From Sulfopaludibacter sp035606355 (GTDB taxonomy: Bacteria; Acidobacteriota; Terriglobia; Bryobacterales; Bryobacteraceae), in assembly GCA_035606355.1 (NCBI GenBank), contig DATNFO010000012.1, forward strand, positions 1-64,000: 64,000 nucleotides of DNA, in the 5' to 3' direction. Positions within the stretch are counted from its first letter, which is position 1, and the number at the start of each line of letters is the position of its first letter. Of this stretch, positions 1 to 6,647 are shown in pieces. A program made the position numbers and the translations under genes. A model generated the notes under the pieces. That model searched no databases and was not told the DNA's origin. It saw only the letters and a list, made by a program, of their open reading frames with translations.

Positions 1-111
1 ACAACTCCGCAAGCAGCCAAACGCCGTGCTCAGAAAATCGCCCGGGAACTGCGAATTCTCGGTTACACCGTCAATATCAAACCCGCTACGGACGCAGCAC
101 TCCCATTGTGA
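1..111 (+). CDS. C-terminal tail of an unidentified protein (5' end outside window)
   Basis: Frame 1 is open from the first base to a TGA at 109-111, giving 36 residues that begin TTPQAAKRRAQK and end DAALPL. The basic helix followed by a short strand (LGYTVNIKPA) resembles the tails of some transposases, but this is an impression and the fragment is too short to name. Directly after the stop comes a copy of the dispersed repeat described at 118-212, so the left edge may be a mobile or rearranged spot. It could equally be the end of an ordinary gene. Confidence 0.4.
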   Translation, partial: TTPQAAKRRAQKIARELRILGYTVNIKPATDAALPL

Positions 112-117
112 CTTTCA

Positions 118-212
118 ACGGAGCGGTAAAAGGTGCCGGGGGATGCGAGTGCGTTTGAACGCGACAATACGCAATCCGATCAGCCCCATAAGGGAACGGT
201 AAACGGTGCCGA
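118..212. repeat. Dispersed repeat, family A copy 1
   Basis: The stretch starts with the core GGAGCGGTAAAAGGTGCCG and holds a second core (GGAACGGTAAACGGTGCCG) about 75 bases on. The sequence between (GGGGATGCGAG, then CGTTTGAA, then GCAATCCGAT) matches, in reverse complement, the part of the mosaic near 29580-29640. It fills most of the gap between the left-edge ORF and the DUF2007 gene. Confidence 0.6.
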
Positions 213-240
213 AATCGGAGTGCGTTTTTCCCAACCCTGC

Positions 241-555
241 TTACGGTCGCGGTTCTTCGCCGGCGGCTTCGGCTTCCGCGGCGGCTTCCGGCCCGGCGGC
301 TTGGGCCTCGGCGATCACGCCCTGCGCCTCTTCGAATCGCACGCGCGGAACCTGTACCTGAAATTCGAGGGACGGAATTACGCTGGCGCCCACCAGCACG
401 CTGGGAATGCCATTCGCCTCCAGGATGCTGTGAATGGCGTTGGCCTCCATTTCTGCGTCGATGTTCGAAGAACTGAAGAGCGGCACCATATCGAGTTCGC
501 CCGTGTTGTCTTCGCCGGCGTCGTTCACGTCATCGAATTCAGGATCTTGCGCCAT
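241..555 (-). CDS. DUF2007-type small signalling-like protein
   Basis: This 104-residue soluble protein has a DUF2007-like core at about residues 22-72 (LDMVPLFSSSNIDAEMEA, then ANAIHSILEANGIPSVLVG). It has the usual pattern of a short strand, a helix that 'chooses' between protein copies, and a Val-rich strand ending in VQVPRVRFEEAQ. The C-terminal 30 residues are an Ala/Glu-rich tail with low complexity. DUF2007 is annotated as a putative prokaryotic signal-transducing domain, structurally like PII-type folds, but no biochemical role is established. The gene stands alone, convergent with nothing, and its start lies 64 bases from the divergent YtxH gene, so the two probably share a control region. 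Confidence 0.7.
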   Translation of the reverse strand: MAQDPEFDDVNDAGEDNTGELDMVPLFSSSNIDAEMEANAIHSILEANGIPSVLVGASVIPSLEFQVQVPRVRFEEAQGVIAEAQAAGPEAAAEAEAAGEEPRP

Positions 556-619
556 AACCCAAGGATATCGCAGAATGTGTTGTAGGCCCGTGAGTTAGGG
601 CCACCGGAGAGGCGGCAGA

Positions 620-910
620 ATGTCGGATAACGGAATGGATCGCACAGAGAACGAAGGCGGCAACGGCCTGGCTTGGTTTCTGACAGGCGCCATCATCGGA
701 GCGACGGTCGCAATACTGTACGCGCCCAAGAGCGGGAAAGAAACGCGCCAGTTATTTTCCGATAAGGCGAAGCAGAGCCGCGATGCCGTGAACCAGACCA
801 GCCAGGACATTCTGGAGACCGGCAAAGAGATGTTCGAGCGCGGGCGCAAGCTGGTGGAAGACGCCGCGGACCTCTTCGAACGCGGCCGCAAGCTGGTTCG
901 CGGAGCGTAG
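620..910 (+). CDS. YtxH domain protein
   Basis: The 96-residue protein has one N-terminal hydrophobic segment (about residues 13-33, GLAWFLTGAIIGATVAILYA) followed by APKSGKETR, the hallmark of the YtxH family (general-stress-associated, PF12732-like). The rest is an amphipathic, charged helix with a repeated FERGRKLV motif (about residues 73-95), likely coiled coil or membrane-surface binding. A GAGGCGG stretch lies 5-6 bases before the ATG. Members are often stress induced in Bacillus; the function is not known here. It sits 28 bases before the dehydrogenase gene on the same strand, so co-transcription is possible though the functions do not obviously connect. Confidence 0.75.
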   Translation: MSDNGMDRTENEGGNGLAWFLTGAIIGATVAILYAPKSGKETRQLFSDKAKQSRDAVNQTSQDILETGKEMFERGRKLVEDAADLFERGRKLVRGA

Positions 911-938
911 TCCCGCGCGCGCGGTACCATGAAGAAGA

Positions 939-2501
939 ATGGCTACCGCTACTATTTCTGAATTTCGTAATGAGCCCTATGCCGATTTTTCGCAGCCGGA
1001 TAACCGGCAGGCGATGGAAGCGGCTGTGCGCAAGGTGCGGTCCGAATTGGGACGCGAATACCAGTTGCGCATCGGGGGCGAATATATTTCAACGGGCGAT
1101 ACGCTGACCAGCGTCAACCCTTCGAACCCCAAAGAAATCGTCGGCGTGCACCACAAAGCGACGGCCGAACTGGCGAATCGTGCGGTGGAGAGCGCGTCCG
1201 AGTACTTCAAAGTCTGGAGCGCCACGCCGGCCGAAGAGCGCGTGCGCATGCTTCTTGACGCGGCGCGGATTCTGCGCCAGCGCAAGTTCGAATTCGACGC
1301 GTGGCTCGTTCTGGAAGCCGGCAAGACGTGGATTGAAGCCGAAGCCGATGTCGCCGAGGCAATCGATTTCTGCGAGTATTACGCACGCGAGATGAATCGC
1401 CTGAGCGGTTCGCAACCGGTGGTGCAGTTGCCCGGCGAAAAAGATGAGATGGTGTATATCCCGCTCGGCGTCGGCGTCGTGATCCCGCCATGGAATTTCC
1501 CGCTCGCGATTCTGGTCGGTATGACCGTCGCCTCGCTCGTCACCGGCAACACCGCTATTGTGAAGCCTTCGAGCGAAACTCCCACCATCGGCGCCAAATT
1601 CGCCGAAGTGCTGTTGGAAGCCGGATTCCCCGAACAGAGCTTCACTCTGCTCACTGGCAGCGGCGCTGCTGTCGGCGACGTCCTGGTGCAGCATCCCAAG
1701 ACGCGATTCATTTCCTTCACGGGCTCTCGCGACGTGGGTCTGCGGATCAACGAACTGGCGGCGAAGCACCAGCCGGGTCAACTCTGGATCAAGCGGGTAG
1801 TCGCGGAGATGGGCGGCAAAGACGCCATCATCGTGGATGGCGATGCCGATCTGGAAAAGGCTGTCGACGGCGTGCTCTTCTCGGCGTTCGGCTATCAGGG
1901 GCAGAAATGCTCGGCGTGCTCGCGCGCCATCGTGGATGAGAAGATCTACGCTCCGTTTGTCGAAAAACTTGCGGCCAAGGCAAAGAATCTGAAGGTAGGC
2001 CCGAGCGACAATCCGGAGAACTACATGGGACCGGTGATCAGCGCGAGCGCGCGCAAGACCATTCTCGAGTACATCGAGACCGGCAGGAAGGAAGGCCGCG
2101 TGGTTGCTGGCGGCGAGGCTCCGCAGGAAGGCGGATATTTCATCCCGCCGACCATCATTGCGGATGTCGATTCCAAGGCGCGCATTTTCCAGGAAGAGAT
2201 CTTCGGTCCGGTGCTGGCCGTGACGAAGGCGAAAGACTTCGATCACGCTCTGCAACTGGCCAACGATTCGCAATACGGACTCACGGGCGCAGTGTTCTCG
2301 AACACTCCGGAGCACCTGAAGCGCGCCAAGGAAGAGTTCCACGTCGGCAACCTGTATTTCAACCGGAAGTGCACGGGGGCCATGGTGGGCGCCCACCCGT
2401 TCGGCGGCTTCAACATGTCCGGCACGGATTCGAAAGCCGGCGGCCCCGATTACCTCCTGCTGTTCCTGCAGGCCAAGAGCGTGGCAACAAAAGTCAGTTA
2501 A
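939..2501 (+). CDS. rocA: L-glutamate gamma-semialdehyde dehydrogenase (P5C dehydrogenase)
   Basis: This 520-residue NAD-dependent aldehyde dehydrogenase oxidises L-glutamate 5-semialdehyde (from pyrroline-5-carboxylate) to glutamate, the last step of proline and arginine breakdown. The catalytic base is Glu290 (VAEMGGKDAI) and the nucleophile Cys324 (GYQGQKCSACSR). The length and the N-terminal extension (FRNEPYADFSQPDNR) match the stand-alone Bacillus RocA/PruA type rather than bifunctional PutA. The substrate-pocket stretch near the C-terminus (HPFGGFNMSGTDSKAGGPDY) is typical. No proline dehydrogenase is adjacent, so partner genes lie elsewhere. GAAGAAG just before the ATG is a weak Shine-Dalgarno. 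The symbol follows the RocA-type architecture; pruA is a synonym. Confidence 0.9.
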   Translation: MATATISEFRNEPYADFSQPDNRQAMEAAVRKVRSELGREYQLRIGGEYISTGDTLTSVNPSNPKEIVGVHHKATAELANRAVESASEYFKVWSATPAEERVRMLLDAARILRQRKFEFDAWLVLEAGKTWIEAEADVAEAIDFCEYYAREMNRLSGSQPVVQLPGEKDEMVYIPLGVGVVIPPWNFPLAILVGMTVASLVTGNTAIVKPSSETPTIGAKFAEVLLEAGFPEQSFTLLTGSGAAVGDVLVQHPKTRFISFTGSRDVGLRINELAAKHQPGQLWIKRVVAEMGGKDAIIVDGDADLEKAVDGVLFSAFGYQGQKCSACSRAIVDEKIYAPFVEKLAAKAKNLKVGPSDNPENYMGPVISASARKTILEYIETGRKEGRVVAGGEAPQEGGYFIPPTIIADVDSKARIFQEEIFGPVLAVTKAKDFDHALQLANDSQYGLTGAVFSNTPEHLKRAKEEFHVGNLYFNRKCTGAMVGAHPFGGFNMSGTDSKAGGPDYLLLFLQAKSVATKVS

Positions 2502-2545
2502 CTTTCTATAAGTTACCTCGAGTTGTTAAGACTGCAACATTGCGG

Positions 2546-2573
2546 TTGACCGTCAGGTTTTTCCCGTTATAAT
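2546..2573 (+). promoter_or_regulatory. Sigma-70-like promoter of the PBP gene
   Basis: TTGACC at 2546-2551 and a perfect TATAAT at 2568-2573 are separated by 16 bases. This is the best consensus promoter I see in the window. It lies about 80 bases before the chosen ATG at 2652, in an AT-richer gap after the dehydrogenase gene. Confidence 0.7.
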
Positions 2574-2651
2574 AAAACGTTCAGGTAGCCTGAAAATCTG
2601 AAATTGAGGCACCCTTGCACGCGCCGGCAGGGTGCTTCCGGTACGCGCCGC

Positions 2652-3797
2652 ATGAAACGGTTCCTTTTGCCATCGCTGGTTCTGGCCGGCCTGCTACAGA
2701 ACTTCTCCTTCGCCACCGCGCACGCTCAGACGAGGACCGCGCCGAAAAAGAAGACGACCTCAGTATCCGCCGCGAGACGGCGGAAACCCGTGCGAAAGCC
2801 TTCGAGCCCCGCTGTCGATCCCACCGTGGGAGATAACGTCGATGGCGAAGATCTCTCGGTTCGCCGTGCTGCCGTCGCGGCGCTCGGATCGGAAAACGGC
2901 AGCATCGTGGTGGTGGACCCGGCGACCGGCCGCGTCCTCAGCATGGTGAATCAGAAACTGGCGCTGCAAAGCGGTTTCATTCCCTGCTCCACCATCAAGA
3001 TCGTGACCACGCTGGCCGCGCTGAATGAGCACGTGGTGGAGCCGAACACCGCGATCCGCATTTCGCGGAATGTGAGCTTCGACCTCACCAATGCTCTGGC
3101 GCACAGCAACAATCCATACTTCGCGACACTGGGCACGCGCCTCGGGTTTGACCGCGTGATTCACTACGCGCAGATGCTCGGGCTGGGTGAAAAGGCGGGC
3201 TTGGATATTCCGGGTGAGCAGCCCGGCGTATTGCCGCAAGCGCCCCCGAAAGCGGGCGGAATGGGACTCATGACCAGCTTCGGCGAGGGCTTCCAGTTGA
3301 CCCCGCTGGAACTCGCCGGCCTTCTCACGGGCGTGGTGAACAACGGAACGATGTATTACCTGCAATATCCGCGCACTCCCGAAGAGTCGCAGCAGATCAC
3401 CCCGAAAGTCAAGCGCGTGCTGGACCTGTCCCCCGACGGCATCAACGATTTGAAAATAGGCATGCGCAGCGCGGTGGACTTCGGCACGGCCAAACGCGCG
3501 AATTACGATCCCGCGGAACCGATTTTCGGCAAAACTGGCACCTGCACGGACTTCCGCGCGGGCAGCCACATGGGCTGGCTCGGGTCGTTCGTGGACGATG
3601 GTTCGCACAAGCTCGTGGTCGTGGTGATGTTGACGAGTCCCGTGAAGAGCGTCAGCGGCTCGGTAGCTTCGGCAGTCGCAGGCAACTTCTATCGGAATCT
3701 CTCGGACCAACGCTACTTCGCGAACGTCAAGAAGAGCGATCTGCCCGAGATCATCACGACAACGCCAACGCCGGCCTGCTGCGATAAAGAAAAGTAG
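2652..3797 (+). CDS. Minimal penicillin-binding protein (transpeptidase domain)
   Basis: This 381-residue exported protein has a signal peptide (MKRFLLPSLVLAGLL, cleavage near AHA-QT), a very basic linker (about residues 28-50) and one penicillin-binding transpeptidase domain. All three active-site motifs are present: S113-TIK116, S152-N-N154 and K294-TGT297. It lacks the long N-terminal dimerisation domain of FtsI/MrdA-type class B PBPs. By size and motif spacing it is a reduced D,D-transpeptidase or BlaR/OXA-like PBP acting on peptidoglycan in the periplasm. I chose the ATG at 2652 because the signal peptide begins there; the frame stays open 48 bases further upstream. Two cysteines end the protein (TPACCDKEK). 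Whether it cross-links, trims or senses beta-lactam cannot be told from sequence. Confidence 0.8.
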   Translation: MKRFLLPSLVLAGLLQNFSFATAHAQTRTAPKKKTTSVSAARRRKPVRKPSSPAVDPTVGDNVDGEDLSVRRAAVAALGSENGSIVVVDPATGRVLSMVNQKLALQSGFIPCSTIKIVTTLAALNEHVVEPNTAIRISRNVSFDLTNALAHSNNPYFATLGTRLGFDRVIHYAQMLGLGEKAGLDIPGEQPGVLPQAPPKAGGMGLMTSFGEGFQLTPLELAGLLTGVVNNGTMYYLQYPRTPEESQQITPKVKRVLDLSPDGINDLKIGMRSAVDFGTAKRANYDPAEPIFGKTGTCTDFRAGSHMGWLGSFVDDGSHKLVVVVMLTSPVKSVSGSVASAVAGNFYRNLSDQRYFANVKKSDLPEIITTTPTPACCDKEK

Positions 3798-3817
3798 CCA
3801 CTACTTTTAGTAGCTAC
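3794..3817. terminator. Hairpin after the PBP gene
   Basis: GTAG and CTAC form outer arms and CTACT and AGTAG inner arms, around a TTT loop, overlapping the PBP stop codon. There is no T-run, so termination is uncertain. Confidence 0.3.
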
Positions 3818-3872
3818 GCACCTAACCGGATTACCGGTGTGCGCGACCGCCTCCCGGACCCATGCTAGAGAC

Positions 3873-4754
3873 ATGGGACAGGAACTAGCAGCATTTTCCA
3901 CTGAAATCTCACGCCTGGTCGCGGCTGCCGCGGCATCGGCCGCAGCGGTCCACGCACGGCCGCGGTTTTCTTCCAGCGGCGTGTTCTGGCGGCCCGGCGT
4001 GATCGTCACTGCCGAACATACCGTCCGCCGCGAGGATGATATCCGGGTCACTCTGCCCGATGGGCAAACCACCGCCGCGACACTGGCAGGCTCCGACCCT
4101 GGCACGGACCTCGCGGTGCTTCGCGTGGAGGGAGACGCCGGCACGCCGGTGCGTCGCGCGGAGCGGCTTCCCTCCGCAGGCAACGTGGCGCTCTCCGTGG
4201 GGCGCAGCGAAAACTCGGGCGTGAATGCGACGCTCGGTATCATCAGCGCCGTCAGCGGCGAATGGCGGACATGGCGCGGCGGTCACCTCGACGCGTACCT
4301 TCGTCTCGATTTAACCCTCTATCCCGGATCGTCCGGCGGCGTCGTGCTGAATACCGATGGCGAAGCTTTGGGCGTTGCCAGTTCGGCGCTGTCGCGCATT
4401 GCCGGCGTGGCGATTCCGGCGTCTACGGTAGAGCGTGTGGTTGAGGAGATTCTCATGCGCGGGCACGTGGCGCGCGGCTACCTCGGCGTGGGTTTGCAAC
4501 CAGTGGAACTGCCGGATCATCAGAAGGGTCTGATTGTACTTTCGCTTGAACCCGGCGGTCCGGCGGCGCGCGCGGGTGTGCTGATCGGCGATATCTTCGT
4601 GTCTCTCGACGGCGCCGCTGTTTCGGGCACGGAGGACGTCCAGCATGCGCTCGAAAAGCGGCGTCCGGGCGAGCGAGTGGAAGCCAAAATCTGGCGCGGC
4701 GGAGATGGGCGGACGCTGGCGATTGAGATCGGGGAACGGCCCCGCAGGAGTTGA
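3873..4754 (+). CDS. HtrA/DegP-like serine protease with PDZ domain (first of pair)
   Basis: This 293-residue trypsin-fold serine protease has one C-terminal PDZ domain (about 200-285; GYLGVGLQPV, GGPAARAGVLIGD). The triad reads as His49 (TAEHTV, where the family usually has TNAHVV), Asp79 (GTDLAVLRV) and Ser154 (PGSSGG, usually PGNSGG). No signal peptide or membrane segment is visible: the N-terminus is an Ala-rich helix, so the enzyme may be cytoplasmic, unlike classical DegP. The frame opens with a GTG at 3837, but ATG 3873 gives a more natural N-terminus; neither has a strong ribosome site. The next gene starts 2 bases after its stop, so the two are co-translated. The changed residues around the His and Ser may lower or redirect activity. 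Confidence 0.8.
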   Translation: MGQELAAFSTEISRLVAAAAASAAAVHARPRFSSSGVFWRPGVIVTAEHTVRREDDIRVTLPDGQTTAATLAGSDPGTDLAVLRVEGDAGTPVRRAERLPSAGNVALSVGRSENSGVNATLGIISAVSGEWRTWRGGHLDAYLRLDLTLYPGSSGGVVLNTDGEALGVASSALSRIAGVAIPASTVERVVEEILMRGHVARGYLGVGLQPVELPDHQKGLIVLSLEPGGPAARAGVLIGDIFVSLDGAAVSGTEDVQHALEKRRPGERVEAKIWRGGDGRTLAIEIGERPRRS

Positions 4755-4756
4755 CC

Positions 4757-5551
4757 ATGCGTGGATACGGCGAGATTAGCGAACGGTTGCGCCGCTCCAC
4801 CGTGCAGGTCCGCTTGCCCGATGGGCGCGGCGAAGGCAGCGGCGTCGTGTGGGATTCGAGCGGCGTCATCGTCACCAACGCGCACGTGGCGCGCGCTCCG
4901 CGAGCCGAGGTGGAATTCTGGGACGGCCGGGGCGCCGAAGCCGGCGTGATTGCCCGCGATGCGCGCCGCGACCTCGCGGTTCTTCGCGTGGATTCCGTTG
5001 GCCTGGAGCCTTGCACGCCCGGAGATTCGTCGCTCGTCAAAGCCGGCGAGATCGCCATCGCGGTCGGCAACCCGTTGGGCTTTGCCGGAGCCGTTTCGGT
5101 TGGCGTCATTCACGCCACCGGTGCGCTCGCCGGGATGGGCCGGCAGCGGTGGATCCGCGCGGATGTGCGTCTCGCGCCCGGCAATTCCGGCGGGCCGCTG
5201 GCCAACGCCAGAGGGCAGGTGATCGGCATCAATACGGCGATCGTGAACGGCCTCGGCGTCGCTGCGCCATCGAACGCTGTCGCGGATCTCTTGCGCGGCG
5301 GCGCGCAACCCTCTCTCGGGGTGACTCTGCGCCCGGTTCACCTGGGCATGCAGATTCTCGCGATTGAGCCCGGCAGCGTGGCGGAAGCTGCGTCGCTGAA
5401 ACCGGGCGACGTGCTCCTCGGAAGCCTCGACGATCTCTGGGACGCGCTCGATTCCGGCAGCGACGTGCTGCGGCTGAGGTTCCTGCGCGGCGACGGGCGG
5501 CGCGTGCGCGAAACCTATGCGCGGCTGCAAGCGAGGGCGGAGGCGGCGTGA
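4757..5551 (+). CDS. HtrA-like serine protease with PDZ domain (second of pair)
   Basis: This 264-residue protein is a paralogue of the preceding gene, with a canonical catalytic site: His43 (TNAHVA), Asp72 (RRDLAVLRV) and Ser144 (APGNSGGPL). A PDZ-like domain occupies about residues 190-260 (LGVTLRPVHLGM, SVAEAASLKPGDVL). No signal peptide is seen. AGGAG at 4746-4750, inside the end of the upstream gene, sits 6 bases before ATG 4757 and decides this start over the in-frame TTG at 4751. The stop overlaps the GTG of the regulator gene. The pair suggests a hetero-oligomeric cytoplasmic protease in which one subunit has a normal active site and the other a modified one. That is an inference. Confidence 0.85.
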   Translation: MRGYGEISERLRRSTVQVRLPDGRGEGSGVVWDSSGVIVTNAHVARAPRAEVEFWDGRGAEAGVIARDARRDLAVLRVDSVGLEPCTPGDSSLVKAGEIAIAVGNPLGFAGAVSVGVIHATGALAGMGRQRWIRADVRLAPGNSGGPLANARGQVIGINTAIVNGLGVAAPSNAVADLLRGGAQPSLGVTLRPVHLGMQILAIEPGSVAEAASLKPGDVLLGSLDDLWDALDSGSDVLRLRFLRGDGRRVRETYARLQARAEAA

Positions 5552-6147
5552 TTCGTGTCGCCATCGCGGCGGGCTCTCCGGTCACGCGTGCCGGATTGGA
5601 AAGCCTCGTCGCGTCCAATCCCGCGCTAAAACTGGCCGGCTCGTTTGCCGACCTGAGCGCGGTGGACGCGCTGCGTGCGGACGTGGTGCTGGCAGCGGCC
5701 GCATCGGGCGACGTGCCTGCACCCGCCGGCGGATTCACGCCCGCATTCGTGCTCCTGGGCGGCACGGCGGCGCACTGGACGCAGGAAGCGCTGCGGAATG
5801 GCGTTCGGGCGCTGCTACCCGAGACAGCGTCGGCCGGCGAGATTCTGTCGGCCGTGGAAGCGGCGGGCAACGGACTGGCCGCCGTCGATCCCGCCGATTT
5901 CGAGCGCCTCCTTGCGAACGCACCGGTTCACGAAACGGCCGCCGAAGGCGAGTCGTTGACGCCGCGCGAGATTGAAGTGCTGCGGCTGATGGCGGAGGGC
6001 GCGCCAAACAAAACCATCGCCTGGAAACTCGAAATTTCAGAGCACACGGTGAAGTTCCACGTAGCGTCCATTCTCAACAAGCTCAACGCCGGCACCCGCA
6101 CGGAGGCCGTAACCAAAGGCCTGCGGCGGGGAATGATCCTGATTTGA
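5548..6147 (+). CDS. NarL/LuxR-type regulator with degenerate receiver domain
   Basis: The protein has 199 residues: an N-terminal receiver-like domain (about 1-115) and a C-terminal LuxR-type helix-turn-helix (about 135-199; LTPREIEVLRLMAEG, then KTIAWKLEISEHTVKFHV). The receiver keeps the fold pattern (MIRVAIAAGSPVTRAGLES) but lacks the acidic pair after strand 1, and lacks the phospho-acceptor Asp after strand 3 (ADVVLAAAASGD). It should therefore not be controlled by ordinary phosphorylation. The GTG start overlaps the stop of the second protease by 4 bases, so three genes form one translationally coupled unit. It probably controls its own operon or a stress regulon; the input signal is unknown. 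A repeat-family palindrome starts right after the stop. Confidence 0.85.
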   Translation: MIRVAIAAGSPVTRAGLESLVASNPALKLAGSFADLSAVDALRADVVLAAAASGDVPAPAGGFTPAFVLLGGTAAHWTQEALRNGVRALLPETASAGEILSAVEAAGNGLAAVDPADFERLLANAPVHETAAEGESLTPREIEVLRLMAEGAPNKTIAWKLEISEHTVKFHVASILNKLNAGTRTEAVTKGLRRGMILI

Positions 6148-6149
6148 TT

Positions 6150-6318
6150 GTGAAAAAATCCGGCTGTTGTTCTCGTGGCGCTACATTCGCCTTTCGATGC
6201 ACCTTTTGCCGCTTCCTCACGGTCGCGGCTCCGTTAGCAGCATCAACTACATACGGAGCCGTGACCGTGAGGGAGCGGTAAAAGGTGTATCGAAAGCCGA
6301 TTGGGTTGCCACGAGAAC
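6150..6318. repeat. Dispersed palindromic repeat, family A copy 2
   Basis: This is an imperfect inverted repeat of about 170 bases. The left arm contains GATGCACCTTTTGCCGCTTC and GGTCGCGGCTCCGTTAGCAG; the right arm returns as ACGGAGCCGTGACCGTGAGG and AGCGGTAAAAGGTG, ending GCCACGAGAAC. The outer arm TGAAAAAATCCGGCTG...TTCTCGTGGC is nearly the same as in the cluster at 29396-29800. It lies between the regulator stop and the convergent YHS gene and could fold into a long hairpin in RNA or single-stranded DNA. Confidence 0.7.
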
Positions 6319-6329
6319 CCCCCGCAGAC

Positions 6330-6605
6330 TTATGCCACGTAGCGATCGCGGCATTCCGCCGAGCAGAAGTGCACCGTTTGGCCGTGAATATTGCGAGTCA
6401 CGCTGACCGCGGTGGACACGTACGTTCCGCAAACCGGATCCTTCTTCAGCTCGCCCCCGGCCGGGACCGTCGGCGCTTGCGGACGAGAGGCCGCGGCACG
6501 CTGCCCCGCGGAACGAATTCCGCCGAACAGATTCTTCAGCATGGCTCGAATGATGAGGAACAGCAGGAGGGGAAAAACGAATTCTACAAAAAATGCGCGG
6601 ATCAT
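6330..6605 (-). CDS. Membrane-anchored YHS (TRASH-like) metal-binding protein
   Basis: The 91-residue protein has one N-terminal membrane segment (about residues 5-20, FFVEFVFPLLLFLIIR) followed by a linker and a C-terminal YHS/TRASH-like domain. The cysteines are Cys59 (KDPVCGTYV), Cys81 and Cys85 (HFCSAECRDRY). YHS and TRASH domains bind metals such as copper or zinc and often occur in metal sensors, chaperones or P-type ATPases. Here the anchor precedes the domain, so it may present the metal site at the membrane. The protein ends immediately after the domain. No metal transporter is adjacent, but a heavy-metal RND system lies at 56131-61618. The start and family call are firm; the metal is unknown. 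Confidence 0.75.
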   Translation of the reverse strand: MIRAFFVEFVFPLLLFLIIRAMLKNLFGGIRSAGQRAAASRPQAPTVPAGGELKKDPVCGTYVSTAVSVTRNIHGQTVHFCSAECRDRYVA

Positions 6606-6612
6606 TGAGGTT

Positions 6613-6637
6613 GGGGCGGTAGCGCGGCTACCGCCCC
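6613..6637. terminator. Perfect 11-base-pair hairpin between two reverse-strand genes
   Basis: GGGGCGGTAGC and GCTACCGCCCC flank a GCG loop. There is no T-run on either strand. It sits between the TPR gene and the YHS gene. The shape resembles the hairpins of family B (14512, 37825), so it may be a repeat element that also slows transcription. Confidence 0.5.
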
Positions 6638-6647
6638 TCTAACCAGC

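Noticed and set aside
1..111. Named transposase call for the left-edge fragment
   Set aside because: Only 36 residues; the resemblance is too weak to assign a family.
1089..2396. Reverse-strand ORF of 435 codons over the aldehyde dehydrogenase
   Set aside because: It is antisense to a complete dehydrogenase; the composition is shadow-like.
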